DNA from: Prorocentrum cordatum
Taxonomy: Eukaryota; Sar; Dinophyceae; Prorocentrales; Prorocentraceae
Length of the DNA stretch: 37,411 nt
Assembly: GCA_963575745.1 (NCBI GenBank)
Contig: CAUYUJ010001422.1
Span: forward strand, 64,001 to 101,411
Reading direction: 5' to 3'
Both the position numbers and the translations under genes were made by a program. Shown here one piece after another: positions 27,095 to 36,408 of the stretch. The notes beneath the pieces were generated by a model. That model was given only the letters and a program-made list of their open reading frames with translations. It searched no databases and was not told where the DNA came from. Numbering within the stretch: position 1 is the first letter of the stretch; the number at the start of each line of letters is the position of its first letter.

Positions 27095-29839
27095 TCAGCG
27101 TTTCTTCTTGTCGGCGGTCTGGGATTTCGAACTCCATCTCTTCGGTTCGTGCTGTGGTCGCCACTCGCCCTGATTCAACGCATTCATGACGTCGAACCTA
27201 CTGATACTGCCCTTGGTGAGTCCGTCGCACAACATATCCCTCGTGTCTATCCATATCAATTCTGCTATGATGCCGCGGTCCAACCATTCTCGCACTTTCA
27301 TCACTGTGTATGCTAGGTGTCGCTCAGTCGGAAGTTGAACCTCGGTGGCCGTGCACGCCTTGAAAAATGACTCGCTGTCCGTGAAGACTATGATCTTCCT
27401 GCTGAAACCACCTCGCTCTGCGTATGTCGCCAGTTGGGTAGCCGTCTGCGAGCCTCTGTCAACTTCATGTAAAAGACCTGCCAACACAATGCACATAGAT
27501 GCTGCGTCTCCAACTGCTCCTGCTTCTGCGCTGAATGTATTTCTATTCACTCTGGATTGCTTCTTGCTGGTCGTCACGAACATGTGTAGTTTGCCTCCGA
27601 TCTTCGTGCTGGTGTGCTGACACAATCCCATGATGTCTGCTCGAAGTGCTAGGCAATCTGGTTCGTCTGCTCTGAAAGCTGAATCCACAATACAATATAA
27701 AGCTGTGTCTCCCAACATCTGCGAATATCGCACTCCTGCATGATGCGTCTGGATCCACTTCAAACTCAGATTCAAAACCTGTGCGTGCTTGTGCTTGAGC
27801 TGCTTGGCGTTACGCTGACATAGTCCAACGAAAACTTGAATTTCTGGCCTTGATTGAGTTACCCATGACAACGCTCCCAAGAGACTCCTTGCCAAGGTGT
27901 GCAATTCTATGCTGAGATCATCATCTGGTCGGTGAGCTGAATGAGCTGGCAAGGGTATCATGTGCAACTCCGCGATGTAGCCCTTCTGATGTATGTAGAT
28001 CGACTTCTTGTCCGTCGTCTGCTCGTGCTCCACTCCCAGGTACATGAACTTGTCCATATGCTTGCTGCACTTGCCAAATGCAGTCTCCAATGCCTTCCAT
28101 AATTCTTCTCGTGCCGAAGTCGTCGATGATCCTTTTAAGTCATCTAGATGACCGCAAACCAATGAAATACACTTATTCTGGTTGTCGTGCCTCATGTACA
28201 GCTTGTTGTCAGTCTTGCTTGGAATATGGTGCGTCGCATTCATAACTTGTGCCAACTTCAAGGTAAACAATCTCGGTGCGTCCTTCAGTCCCCAAATCGG
28301 TCGCAAAATACGTAGGCAGTGTTTCTCATGATTGAAGCCCTCCCAGCCCTTGAACGTCCTCAAAACGGAAGCTGTCTTGGCGTCTACAACAAGCTGAACT
28401 TGCCTGATCAAACCGTCCGTCGTCATTTGATTGATCTCGTCGAACGTAAGGCCCTTAAGGAAAGCTCCTGAGATGTCCAGTGCCCACAAATCATACTCAT
28501 TCTGGCATGCGTGACTGTTCACCACTCGTGTGCTGTACCGGGCTGCGGTTCCGCTGAAGGTCTCCACCTGGGACTGCCTGTCCTTGAATCCCCTCAGCGT
28601 CCATCTACCCTTGACCTCGCGCTGCTCCTTGCCATCAAGAATCATGATCTTCCACTTGAAAACCCATGTGCCGTCGACGAGGTTGGTGGCGTCCCGCTTG
28701 AGCATGATGCCAACGCTCTCGAGCTCCAGCCACTGCTGCAACTCTCTTTTCATAGAACTGATAACCTTTTCATGATGTTGTCGCTGATCATCTGCACTGA
28801 GGTTGTGAAGATCTCGTTTGATAACTTGGCTGCTGAGCTTAGTCTTAGATCGGAAATAAACCAAATCATACCCTTCGGGAGTGCGCTGCTTCGTTCGAAA
28901 CTCCAGATTAGCGATATACCGAGGTAAGGCAAACTCCGCCACGGGTTCCTCGCGCTCGAAGTGAAACGTCATGTCCCTTGACTGGTCCACCAAATCGTGC
29001 TTCGTCTGCTGTGCCGGTGCCTCGAAGTACTCGAACTCGGACTGGTCGAAATCGTCGTTCACGCTCCTTCGCTTGAGCAGGGGCTCTGGATTCCTGCTCG
29101 TGATATACGCCTTGAACTCGTCCATCGTAGTGGGTAGCCTGACCTCATTGCCGCGGTGGTCGCAGTAGAGGTCGTCGCCTTCCGCAATGCGCCAGCCTCC
29201 GTCACCTGGATCTGGTGGCGGTCCGCGATCATCGACGCCCGTCCCGGGCTCGAAGTCCTCGTCGCTGATTTCCTCGGTCGTTGTAGGTGAGGCTGGTCGT
29301 ACTGCTGGTGTCGTGGGTGCTGCTGTCGATGTTGCTGCGCCTGAGGAGGATGCTGCTGCGCCTGCAGTCGGTGGCTCGTAAGGTGGGGGATCCAAGATAG
29401 GTCCCTCGTCTCGGTCAACTGCTGGATCTGGTCGTTGACGTCGGTCTGCAGGTGCTGCTCGATCCTTTTCTTCTTCCTCGTGGGGCAGCGTGCGATACTT
29501 GTGTGCTCGGTCGTCGTCGTGAACTCCGTCATGTTTTCTTCTTCTTCGTGGTGCTCTTTCTTCTTCTTCAGGAGGGGGTACCGCCGCTGGTGCTTCGGGT
29601 ACTCGATCTGGTTGTGGAGGTGCCGGAGGTGCTGGGTTCATGTCCATGTCTCCTGGCACTTCTACTTGATCACCGTCGTCTTGGTCTTGATGACGCTGCT
29701 TGAAGAAGAACTGCACAAATGAAATTTTCCACCAATACGCCTCTGGCCGCTCGTCTTCACAAAGAATTCGCTTCCAGTCCACGTAGGTGCTGCCATACTG
29801 AATCGTATAATAGCGTACTGATGAATGCTTACCACCATA
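27095..29839 (-). CDS. Copia reverse transcriptase and RNase H (pol, third part)
   Basis: The frame opens after a TGA at 29842-29840 and runs 914 codons. An acidic, proline-rich linker fills roughly residues 50-230. Reverse transcriptase follows, with WVFKWKIM and RWTLRGFKDR in the fingers, LDISGAFLKG carrying the first catalytic Asp, and GHLDDLKG (about residue 563) as the catalytic pair in place of the more usual YVDD. RNase H shows VDSAFRADEPD, then FTDSESFF (about 817), and ends with WIDTRDMLCDGLTKG (about 860-873). Function by family: copying of element RNA into DNA and removal of the RNA strand. The region just before ATG-less start (RYYTIQYGSTYVDW) clearly continues the integrase frame after a +1 shift at TGG-TAA-G, so it is not an independent start. 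All catalytic residues I can check are present. Confidence 0.93.
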   Translation of the reverse strand, partial: YGGKHSSVRYYTIQYGSTYVDWKRILCEDERPEAYWWKISFVQFFFKQRHQDQDDGDQVEVPGDMDMNPAPPAPPQPDRVPEAPAAVPPPEEEERAPRRRRKHDGVHDDDRAHKYRTLPHEEEEKDRAAPADRRQRPDPAVDRDEGPILDPPPYEPPTAGAAASSSGAATSTAAPTTPAVRPASPTTTEEISDEDFEPGTGVDDRGPPPDPGDGGWRIAEGDDLYCDHRGNEVRLPTTMDEFKAYITSRNPEPLLKRRSVNDDFDQSEFEYFEAPAQQTKHDLVDQSRDMTFHFEREEPVAEFALPRYIANLEFRTKQRTPEGYDLVYFRSKTKLSSQVIKRDLHNLSADDQRQHHEKVISSMKRELQQWLELESVGIMLKRDATNLVDGTWVFKWKIMILDGKEQREVKGRWTLRGFKDRQSQVETFSGTAARYSTRVVNSHACQNEYDLWALDISGAFLKGLTFDEINQMTTDGLIRQVQLVVDAKTASVLRTFKGWEGFNHEKHCLRILRPIWGLKDAPRLFTLKLAQVMNATHHIPSKTDNKLYMRHDNQNKCISLVCGHLDDLKGSSTTSAREELWKALETAFGKCSKHMDKFMYLGVEHEQTTDKKSIYIHQKGYIAELHMIPLPAHSAHRPDDDLSIELHTLARSLLGALSWVTQSRPEIQVFVGLCQRNAKQLKHKHAQVLNLSLKWIQTHHAGVRYSQMLGDTALYCIVDSAFRADEPDCLALRADIMGLCQHTSTKIGGKLHMFVTTSKKQSRVNRNTFSAEAGAVGDAASMCIVLAGLLHEVDRGSQTATQLATYAERGGFSRKIIVFTDSESFFKACTATEVQLPTERHLAYTVMKVREWLDRGIIAELIWIDTRDMLCDGLTKGSISRFDVMNALNQGEWRPQHEPKRWSSKSQTADKKKR

Positions 29840-32417
29840 TCAGGAATGAACTTGGCATTTCTGGTAAGTTTTGAAGATGATGCATGCCACAGCCAATCCG
29901 TGCTCCAAGACAATGTCGTACTCCTGCCAGAAGTGCTAGATGGATGATGGCGCTCCACAACTTGGGATACTGTGTGGTACTGCGTGTAAGCTCCCATCGT
30001 CCTGTCGAGGATACACACCAACCAAATCGTAACACCGCCCTTGAGCAGGAGTCTGCAAACTTGGTCACCTGTGTCATGACTGTGCTGATGCTCGTGATAC
30101 TGCTGTCCTGACTGCTCGCAAAATGGAGAAACTCCATGTACAGCGCCTTCCTGATGTCCGCGATTCGTACCGACATGGGGCGTCCTTGCCATTTACAATG
30201 TACAAGTCCGTCTCGCATATCTGACATGTCCGTGATCTTGCATGGTCCAATCCAGTTGGTGATGCCCTTCTTGTCGGTCTTCCTCAAAATGTCCACGAAG
30301 TCGCCAACCTGCAACTCGAGACCCTGTCCTGAGGTCCGCGTCTGAGACTCCAGAGCTCGCTGTACTCTTGCTGTCGCCGTGGCTTCCACCATTGCCGTGT
30401 TCGCTAGTTCACGTATGCGATGAGCATGCCGGGTTAAGCCTGGTAGTCCTCCCACGTCGTCCTGAAGAGGTGCTGCGCTCACTTGATCAAGATCTTGAAG
30501 CTGTGCCGGTTGTCGTCCGTAGAGCGCCTGATAGGGAGAGAAACCACCAACATTCAATAACTGATTGTGTGCCATGAAGGCCTCCGCCACGATGTACTCG
30601 TCCGGTATGGCCGTGTCCAATTCTTCTGCTTGAGACTTGATGCGCCGTATGGTGTTGCGAACTATCTCATGATGTCGTTCAACGATGGCTGCCTTGGAGC
30701 CCACTGGCTTGGCTCGTCTCTGAATCTGATGTTGGTCACAATAAATACGAGCTTCGTCTGATTCCAGGGCTCCTTCTTGATCTGCAATGAGATGCTGAGG
30801 TGGTCCGTGTATCATGACCCAGGTCAGGTGAATCACGCGTAGAATTTCTGGGGGTTCTTTACTGGCTGCAACACCGCCTCCAGAAAACCTCAAGCATTCG
30901 TCGATAAGATGTACCACAATGAGTTCACCCACAAACAATAGGTCCACCTGCACGTACTCGTTGAACGTAAGAGACAAACGCATGGTCGGCATGTTCTTCG
31001 GTGCTGGCCGCTGCCACATCCGACACGCCCTGCAGGTGTCCACGATGTCGTGCGCCATTTTGCAGACTTCCATTGGCACGCCGGCGTTCTGCAACATCCT
31101 GATCATGTCGTGTGCCTGCGCGTGCCACCATCTGATATGAAGTACTCGTAAAGTTCGCCGTGCAAGATTCATGTCTGCCGACTTGAGTTGATGCAAAGCT
31201 CGTCCCAGGTCATATGGTGACCATGTCCGCATATCTGTCATGGTAGGTAGTCCGTCGCCCTCGGTCTGCGCGCCTCCTGAGCGAAATCGTTGTACTTCAC
31301 CGCTGCCGTTCCCACCACGCTGTCGTGGCGCATCCGCCAGCCGCAAGCGTCCTTCGCCTTCTGCTGGTGCTGCTGCTGCTGCGGCGGCTGCCGATGGGGC
31401 CGCCGGTGCTGGTGCTTCAGGAGGAGGAGGAAGCGGAAGCTCCAGTCCTGGGTCGGGATCCACTCGATTGGCTGCTGTAGGTTCGTCATGGAGACGAGGT
31501 CGTGGATCTCGAGGTAGCTTCGTTGCCCTTCGCTTACCTGATATCCTGATAGCCGCTTCTCCCCACTTGCAGTCGAGGCCGTATGTATGTCCTGCGTGAT
31601 CTCGGGGCTTGAACGTCTTGCAAGATGGACAAGCCCATTCTCTTGGTGCAATCATTGATCGCAAACATGAACTCGGATCTCTGGTGTGCCTGGGGTCGAA
31701 CATGTCTCGATTTGATCTGCAAGCCGAACACTTGACCCAATCAGGCATCTTAGGCTCGACCCTGCGCTTCCTGGGTGCCTGGCCGGGCTCGGCTGGCACC
31801 GCTGCTGCAGCTGCTGCCGATGCTGCCTCAGCGGGAGGTGCAACTGCCGCAAGAGGATCTGGTGCCGGCGGTAGTGGTGCCGATGCTGCCGCTGCCGCGG
31901 CCGCTGCCGATCTCTGCCGTCGCTTGGGTCGCTTCCGTGCTGCCGCTGCTGCTCCTGGTGCTTGTTCTTCTTCGCTCTCGCTCTCGTCGTCGCCCGCCGG
32001 GAAGAATATTTGGTGCAATCGCAAATGCCGAAGTAGATCGTGGATACCTGTAGCAACCAACTTGGCCATTTCCCATGTCCATAGCCGTGCGTCGTGAGAC
32101 CGACCGCCTGATATAGTGGCATGTTGGTGACTGCGATCACATTTCAGATTCAACAGCGGTCTGATCAACAGGTAGTGCGATGCCCAAAACTCGGTGGGCT
32201 TCAACAAGTGTAAGAAGGGAGGTCTATTCTCGCGAAGGTTGGTCATACACTGATGAACAATGCACCAATGGAGTTGAAGATGATTCCGTACGTAATCCCA
32301 TTCCGGCATGTTGTACATCTCCGTCGTCTGCGGATGTTCCGATAGAAAATGCCGATGATGTCGTAGTTGGAATTCTGCAACTCTGCCTGCAAGCTTAGCG
32401 AGGGTACAGATGTCCGC
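29829..32417 (-). CDS. Methyltransferase-like C-part plus Copia integrase (pol, second part)
   Basis: The frame opens after a TAG at 32420-32418 and runs 862 codons. It begins with the second half of the methyltransferase-like domain (FLSEHPQTTEMYNMPEWDY), then an acidic and Ala-rich low-complexity part, then a Cys-rich segment with CSAC (about residue 228) and CPSC (about 262) that could bind zinc. Integrase follows: HHCC zinc motif (HIRWWHAQAH ... CRAC, about 426-460), catalytic Asp in VQVDLLFV (about 491), Asp in ADQEGAL (about 546), and Glu in IVERHHE 34 residues later (D-x33-E), then a C-terminal beta module with WIGPCKI. Family role: insertion of element DNA into the host genome. The stop TAA at 29829 lies in the 12-nt window where pol must move +1 into the reverse transcriptase frame. 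Confidence 0.9.
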   Translation of the reverse strand, partial: ADICTLAKLAGRVAEFQLRHHRHFLSEHPQTTEMYNMPEWDYVRNHLQLHWCIVHQCMTNLRENRPPFLHLLKPTEFWASHYLLIRPLLNLKCDRSHQHATISGGRSHDARLWTWEMAKLVATGIHDLLRHLRLHQIFFPAGDDESESEEEQAPGAAAAARKRPKRRQRSAAAAAAAASAPLPPAPDPLAAVAPPAEAASAAAAAAVPAEPGQAPRKRRVEPKMPDWVKCSACRSNRDMFDPRHTRDPSSCLRSMIAPREWACPSCKTFKPRDHAGHTYGLDCKWGEAAIRISGKRRATKLPRDPRPRLHDEPTAANRVDPDPGLELPLPPPPEAPAPAAPSAAAAAAAAPAEGEGRLRLADAPRQRGGNGSGEVQRFRSGGAQTEGDGLPTMTDMRTWSPYDLGRALHQLKSADMNLARRTLRVLHIRWWHAQAHDMIRMLQNAGVPMEVCKMAHDIVDTCRACRMWQRPAPKNMPTMRLSLTFNEYVQVDLLFVGELIVVHLIDECLRFSGGGVAASKEPPEILRVIHLTWVMIHGPPQHLIADQEGALESDEARIYCDQHQIQRRAKPVGSKAAIVERHHEIVRNTIRRIKSQAEELDTAIPDEYIVAEAFMAHNQLLNVGGFSPYQALYGRQPAQLQDLDQVSAAPLQDDVGGLPGLTRHAHRIRELANTAMVEATATARVQRALESQTRTSGQGLELQVGDFVDILRKTDKKGITNWIGPCKITDMSDMRDGLVHCKWQGRPMSVRIADIRKALYMEFLHFASSQDSSITSISTVMTQVTKFADSCSRAVLRFGWCVSSTGRWELTRSTTQYPKLWSAIIHLALLAGVRHCLGARIGCGMHHLQNLPEMPSSFLIWW

Positions 32418-33856
32418 CTATTCTGCTTCCAGGTCTCCGGGTTAGTGAACTTGTTCAACGTCTGCCAGCCTGCTAGTCCCGTGCAGGGAACGCTGAGAAT
32501 CGTGATCAGAACCTTGTTCGATTTGAGATACTGCCAAAGTGCCGCTTCCTGCGTAGGGTCCAAGAGATCGATGCCTACAATGATGTCGAAGTTAAGCCCG
32601 ATCTTGGTCTCGTGGAAGCGGTGGATCAATATCTGTGATGTTCTAGCGTTACCGCCACATATCTCCACAACGTCGATGTAGTGGTCCTTGCTCTGTGAGC
32701 TATACTGAGCGGGATAAGACCAGTCTGCCATACAGCTGGTACACGCGTCGTACTTGAACTGCTTCGGCACGTGGCTGTAGGTCTTGTCGTTGGTGTCTGA
32801 TCCACTCAAGCCACGTAGCGAAGAGACAAATACCGAGCAGGTGTCTTGGTCCTGTTCGTCGCCCATGATCTGGCCCTCGTCGTCGTAGATCTCGGTGCTG
32901 GTCTGGTTGAGTGCCCACAACGCCTGCTTGAGACTAGAGTCGTCGAGCCCGCAGTCGTCGAAGTGCTGCTCCACCTTGAACTTCTTCTTCCTGCTCGGCG
33001 TGGCGTGCGTTGGGTCGATAGCCTGTGCTTTCCGATGCCGTTCTCTCTCTTTGGCCCGAACAGCTGCATCGGTAGGGTATGCCGTGGAATCTTCATCGAG
33101 AACGTCGAACATAACCTGGTCGCCACTGCTGTTGTCCGTCGTCCTCGGAGGGGAGTGCGCTGATACCGATGTAGCCGTCGGTGGTGTAACAACTTGCTCT
33201 CGTGATGGCTTGTGCTCTGTCTTGAACAACAAATCAAGGAGGCTCGCGACTGCCGCCGGTGCCTCCGCGTAGTCGATCATGCCCGGGGCACCCAAATCAA
33301 AGTTGGCCTCCAGGCGGATGGTCGAGGTATGACTGCCATCCTGAAGCCGCACCATGGTAGTCTTCAGGCTGCCGCCCTCGTGCTGCTTGCCGATGAAGTC
33401 GCTGAAGTGGTGCTGTCGCCAAACTGCCTGCACGCGCTCGTTAGCCTCAAGAAGAACCGATCGTTGCAGTGATATCTGCTGTTCGCTGAGCTGGCTGATA
33501 AGCTGGAGTCGTCGCCGATGCGATCTCGTAAACTGTCCTGTCGTAGGAGGTCCTGGAACGCATACCCACAACAGAACTGGCCGATGCTGATGCAATAACG
33601 CCTGCATGTGATTGCTGCTGTTCGCCGTGGCGCGCCGTGAACTATGATTGTAGAGCTGGACTTTGAAGCGCTGACTACATGCATAACTTCGTTGGCTGTC
33701 AACGTCGTCAATGATCCAAATTGTGGGTGCGGAAATGTCATGCACGGGGAAAGGAGATCTTGGCAGAGATAGAGTTGGGGTGTTGCCGTGCGTCCTGACG
33801 ACGGCTTGCTCCCTCCGGGGAGCCTCGGCGGGGCGCACCGCCGAGCGGCCGACTCC
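32243..33856 (-). CDS. Pol N-part with cytosine-methyltransferase-like domain
   Basis: The frame continues in the same frame as Gag-protease after the TAG at 33857-33859, for 537 codons. There is no ATG near its beginning, so readthrough or an upstream start is implied. A linker with QFTRSHRRRLQLISQLSEQQ and DLGAPGMIDYAEAP precedes a Lys/Arg patch (PSRKKKFKVEQHF) and CTSCMADWSYP. From about residue 390 comes a SAM-binding-like stretch: DVVEICGGNARTSQI (motif I-like), IIVGIDLLDP, and ILSVPCTGLAGW (about 457; Pro-Cys as in motif IV of C5 methyltransferases). The domain then continues in the -1 frame at or after 32417. DNA methyltransferase-bearing Copia elements have been reported from dinoflagellates, as I recall. 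Whether this divergent version is active is unknown. Confidence 0.7.
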   Translation of the reverse strand, partial: GVGRSAVRPAEAPRREQAVVRTHGNTPTLSLPRSPFPVHDISAPTIWIIDDVDSQRSYACSQRFKVQLYNHSSRRATANSSNHMQALLHQHRPVLLWVCVPGPPTTGQFTRSHRRRLQLISQLSEQQISLQRSVLLEANERVQAVWRQHHFSDFIGKQHEGGSLKTTMVRLQDGSHTSTIRLEANFDLGAPGMIDYAEAPAAVASLLDLLFKTEHKPSREQVVTPPTATSVSAHSPPRTTDNSSGDQVMFDVLDEDSTAYPTDAAVRAKERERHRKAQAIDPTHATPSRKKKFKVEQHFDDCGLDDSSLKQALWALNQTSTEIYDDEGQIMGDEQDQDTCSVFVSSLRGLSGSDTNDKTYSHVPKQFKYDACTSCMADWSYPAQYSSQSKDHYIDVVEICGGNARTSQILIHRFHETKIGLNFDIIVGIDLLDPTQEAALWQYLKSNKVLITILSVPCTGLAGWQTLNKFTNPETWKQNRRTSVPSLSLQAELQNSNYDIIGIFYRNIRRRRRCTTCRNGITYGIIFNSIGALFISV

Positions 33857-33859
33857 CTA
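33808..33859 (-). promoter_or_regulatory. Candidate stop-codon readthrough signal (TAG plus two stacked hairpins)
   Basis: TAG (33859-33857) is followed by GGAG, the same context as the gammaretroviral gag-pol UAG-GGA-G readthrough site. After an 11 nt spacer comes a perfect 8 bp stem CTCGGCGG/CCGCCGAG (33845-33824) with a 6 nt loop. A second 6 bp stem GCTCCC/GGGAGC with loop CGGA (33823-33808) abuts it directly. Upstream and downstream frames are identical. Function is inferred. Confidence 0.45.
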
Positions 33860-36250
33860 GTGGGAGGTCCTGGCCGCGACGTCGCTCTGGTGCTCCGTCG
33901 CGTACTGCGGCTCCGCCTTGAAGGTGACCTTCCTCTTGTGCTTGTCGAACTCCGTGCATGGTACCAGCGGGTGTCCACTCATGCTGCTCTCGATCTTCAA
34001 CGTAGAAGTGCCATGAGGTGTGTTGATGTATACTCGGCCTGGCCCGCATAGATGTATCTCGTTATTGACCAGGTCGATGACTGCCCGCTGATGTCGCCTA
34101 GACTTGATGCCCCACAACGCTGGTACTGTAGATGGATCCTCCTCGGTGCCGACGACTGGGGCCGTGTAGGTAGTGTCGCTCTTCACGTCGTTCGCGATGA
34201 CCTTTAGGGGAATCGTGATGGCCCACTCGACGAGCTGGCTCTCCTTGCCGACACCTGACACGTTGATGGGCTTGGGAAGCTTTTGCCACTTCACCTTGTC
34301 CATCATGCCTTGCTCGCTCAAGATGTTCAGGACGCGCTTGATGAACAGGTTGCCCACCAGGTTGTCGTGTGCGCCGGTGTCCACCAGAAGTCCTTCCCGT
34401 CCTTCGCCTGGCAACTTCGTCTTGAGGAGGAAGATCTGCTCGTCGTTCAGGTTCGCCGCGTTGAAACTGCTGCTCTCGTCCAGCTCCACGTCCAGGTTCC
34501 ACCAGGGAAAGAATCTCGCTGATATCTGCTCTCCGTCATTCGCTGTCTGATCCAGGATGCGAAGCTGCTGCACGATCGATGTGCGTTGATGTTCTGCCGC
34601 GATTGCCTGCTGAGGCTGTTGGGGATTGAAGCTCCTGGTCATCAATTCCTGCAGCTGCCGCTCCTGGTGTATGTCGTGGTCCGTGTTGATGTCCGTCGGG
34701 ATACCTATGCCGTCTGAGACAATCTGAGACCATTCCAATACTGGTGCATACGTCGCTGGCTCTTCGTGGGGTTCGTGACGCTGATGCTGATATCCTGCAT
34801 GAAAGAAATGTTGCTGCATCATATACATGTGCCCGGGTGCCATGGATTGATCCTGTCCGCCTGCCGAGGGAGATGCCGATGCCGATGCCAAACCTGCCGC
34901 TTGCGTCAGGTGGTGAAGCTTGGGACAGTTCCTCCGCAGGTGTTCGTCGCTACCGCACTCGTGGCACTTCATCACTTCGCCTGTGACTGGGTCCTTTCTG
35001 TTCTTGCCGTGTCCACGGAAGCCGCCGCCCTTCCCCTTTCCGCCCTTGAAGTACGTGGGGTCCTGCTGCTCTTCGACGGGGAAGTGGCTTGGCTTGCCGA
35101 ATTGACGCCGAAATCCTCCTTTGCCTTGTCCTGAGCGCCGACCGTAGTATCGCCGATTGAACCGTCTGAACTTCGTCGTCCTCTTCGTGTAGGCTCTATA
35201 ACGCTTCTTTATGTTAAGGTATGTCTCATACAACACCGTCGTGATATTCGTCCTGTTGGCCGGCACTCCAGGGGGAAGGAGACTCGATGCATATGCCTCT
35301 ATCGCCTCGTCCGTACACTCTGGGCCCTGCTGCTCTTCGTCCGACTCCGTGTCGCTGTCGCCAAAGAAATCCTCAAACGTGTAGTGCTCGTCTGGCGTGT
35401 TGGCGTACGGGTCGCTCGTGGGGTACACTGCTTGATGTGGCATGGCCGCTGCCGCGGCCGCGCCGTCGCCCCAGGCCGTCGCAGCCTGAGGCGGCTCCAC
35501 GTTTCCGAAATATGACAAATGTGCCTGCTGTCCAGGATGTGCCGTGTTCGAGTGTACGCCATGCGGATGATGTTCCAAGATATGTGCCTGCTGTCTGATG
35601 TGCCGCTTGAGAATATTCATCTGGTCTTCCGTCGTCGGGAGCTGTCCGTTCAGGGGAATGAGTAGCTGAGACCACATGACCGGTGCCACTTTGAGTGCTC
35701 GCAATAATATCCACGCCAGTCCTTGTGGTCCCAGCGCGAAATTCTGCAAGAGGTTCGTCGCCCTGTACACCGTGATGTCGAACCTCGAGAGTGCCTGATC
35801 TATCGATTCGCCTTGCATTCTGCTGAAACCCAACAACTGAGAAAGAAGTCTGATGCTCTGTTCTTCGTCCAGCTCGCCGAAACGTCGTAGAAGATTCCGC
35901 AACAGAATAGTGATGCCTGTCACGTGCAACATCTGCTGCTGTGTGTAGTCCCACTCTTGCCGTCCATTTGATAACTCATCCACGTTCATCTCTCTGCCCA
36001 GGACCCTTGCCATGCCTCCGAGCTGTAGAACTGCGGCTGGTCCCTGACGTGCAATGGGTACCTCAGTGGCCGCGCTCCACAATATCAGGTCCTGAGCGTA
36101 GACCCACAACGGGTAGCTGGCCTCGAACTCCGGCGACCACGAGGGAGGCGTCTTCGTGTTCGCCATGTCAGGCTGAGGATGTTGGCCAGGAATGAACCGT
36201 TGGGGTCCGCCCTGCTGCACTGGGGGCTGTCCGCCCTTGCCGCCGAACAT
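33857..36250 (-). CDS. Copia Gag with zinc knuckle and aspartic protease
   Basis: ATG 36250 is chosen because it begins the Gag-like MFGGKGGQPP, 158 nt after the primer-binding site. The open frame reaches upstream through the LTR and GGA tract to 36922, but that part is untranslated or outside the element. The product is 797 residues. An alpha-helical capsid-like region (about 40-270, with DYTQQQMLHVTGITILLRNL) is followed by a basic stretch rich in Arg/Gly, then one CCHC zinc knuckle, CHECGSDEHLRRNC (C-x2-C-x4-H-x4-C, about residue 427), which would bind RNA. A retropepsin follows, with LLVDTGAHDNLVG (catalytic Asp in DTG, about 624). Protease is thus translated together with Gag, and the rest of pol lies beyond the TAG. 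Family role: particle core and polyprotein processing. Confidence 0.92.
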   Translation of the reverse strand: MFGGKGGQPPVQQGGPQRFIPGQHPQPDMANTKTPPSWSPEFEASYPLWVYAQDLILWSAATEVPIARQGPAAVLQLGGMARVLGREMNVDELSNGRQEWDYTQQQMLHVTGITILLRNLLRRFGELDEEQSIRLLSQLLGFSRMQGESIDQALSRFDITVYRATNLLQNFALGPQGLAWILLRALKVAPVMWSQLLIPLNGQLPTTEDQMNILKRHIRQQAHILEHHPHGVHSNTAHPGQQAHLSYFGNVEPPQAATAWGDGAAAAAAMPHQAVYPTSDPYANTPDEHYTFEDFFGDSDTESDEEQQGPECTDEAIEAYASSLLPPGVPANRTNITTVLYETYLNIKKRYRAYTKRTTKFRRFNRRYYGRRSGQGKGGFRRQFGKPSHFPVEEQQDPTYFKGGKGKGGGFRGHGKNRKDPVTGEVMKCHECGSDEHLRRNCPKLHHLTQAAGLASASASPSAGGQDQSMAPGHMYMMQQHFFHAGYQHQRHEPHEEPATYAPVLEWSQIVSDGIGIPTDINTDHDIHQERQLQELMTRSFNPQQPQQAIAAEHQRTSIVQQLRILDQTANDGEQISARFFPWWNLDVELDESSSFNAANLNDEQIFLLKTKLPGEGREGLLVDTGAHDNLVGNLFIKRVLNILSEQGMMDKVKWQKLPKPINVSGVGKESQLVEWAITIPLKVIANDVKSDTTYTAPVVGTEEDPSTVPALWGIKSRRHQRAVIDLVNNEIHLCGPGRVYINTPHGTSTLKIESSMSGHPLVPCTEFDKHKRKVTFKAEPQYATEHQSDVAARTSH

Positions 36251-36408
36251 AGCTGATACCAAAAAACTAAGGAATATCTGAATTGACTGTCGAAGCCCTC
36301 TTTCTCGCACTCTGTGCTGTCGAGGCTGATGCCCGCAGCGCTGATGTCGGAGAAGGTGATGAGCTCGCAGTGGTACCGTCGCCTGGCGGCGGGAGGGGGA
36401 GCACTTCA

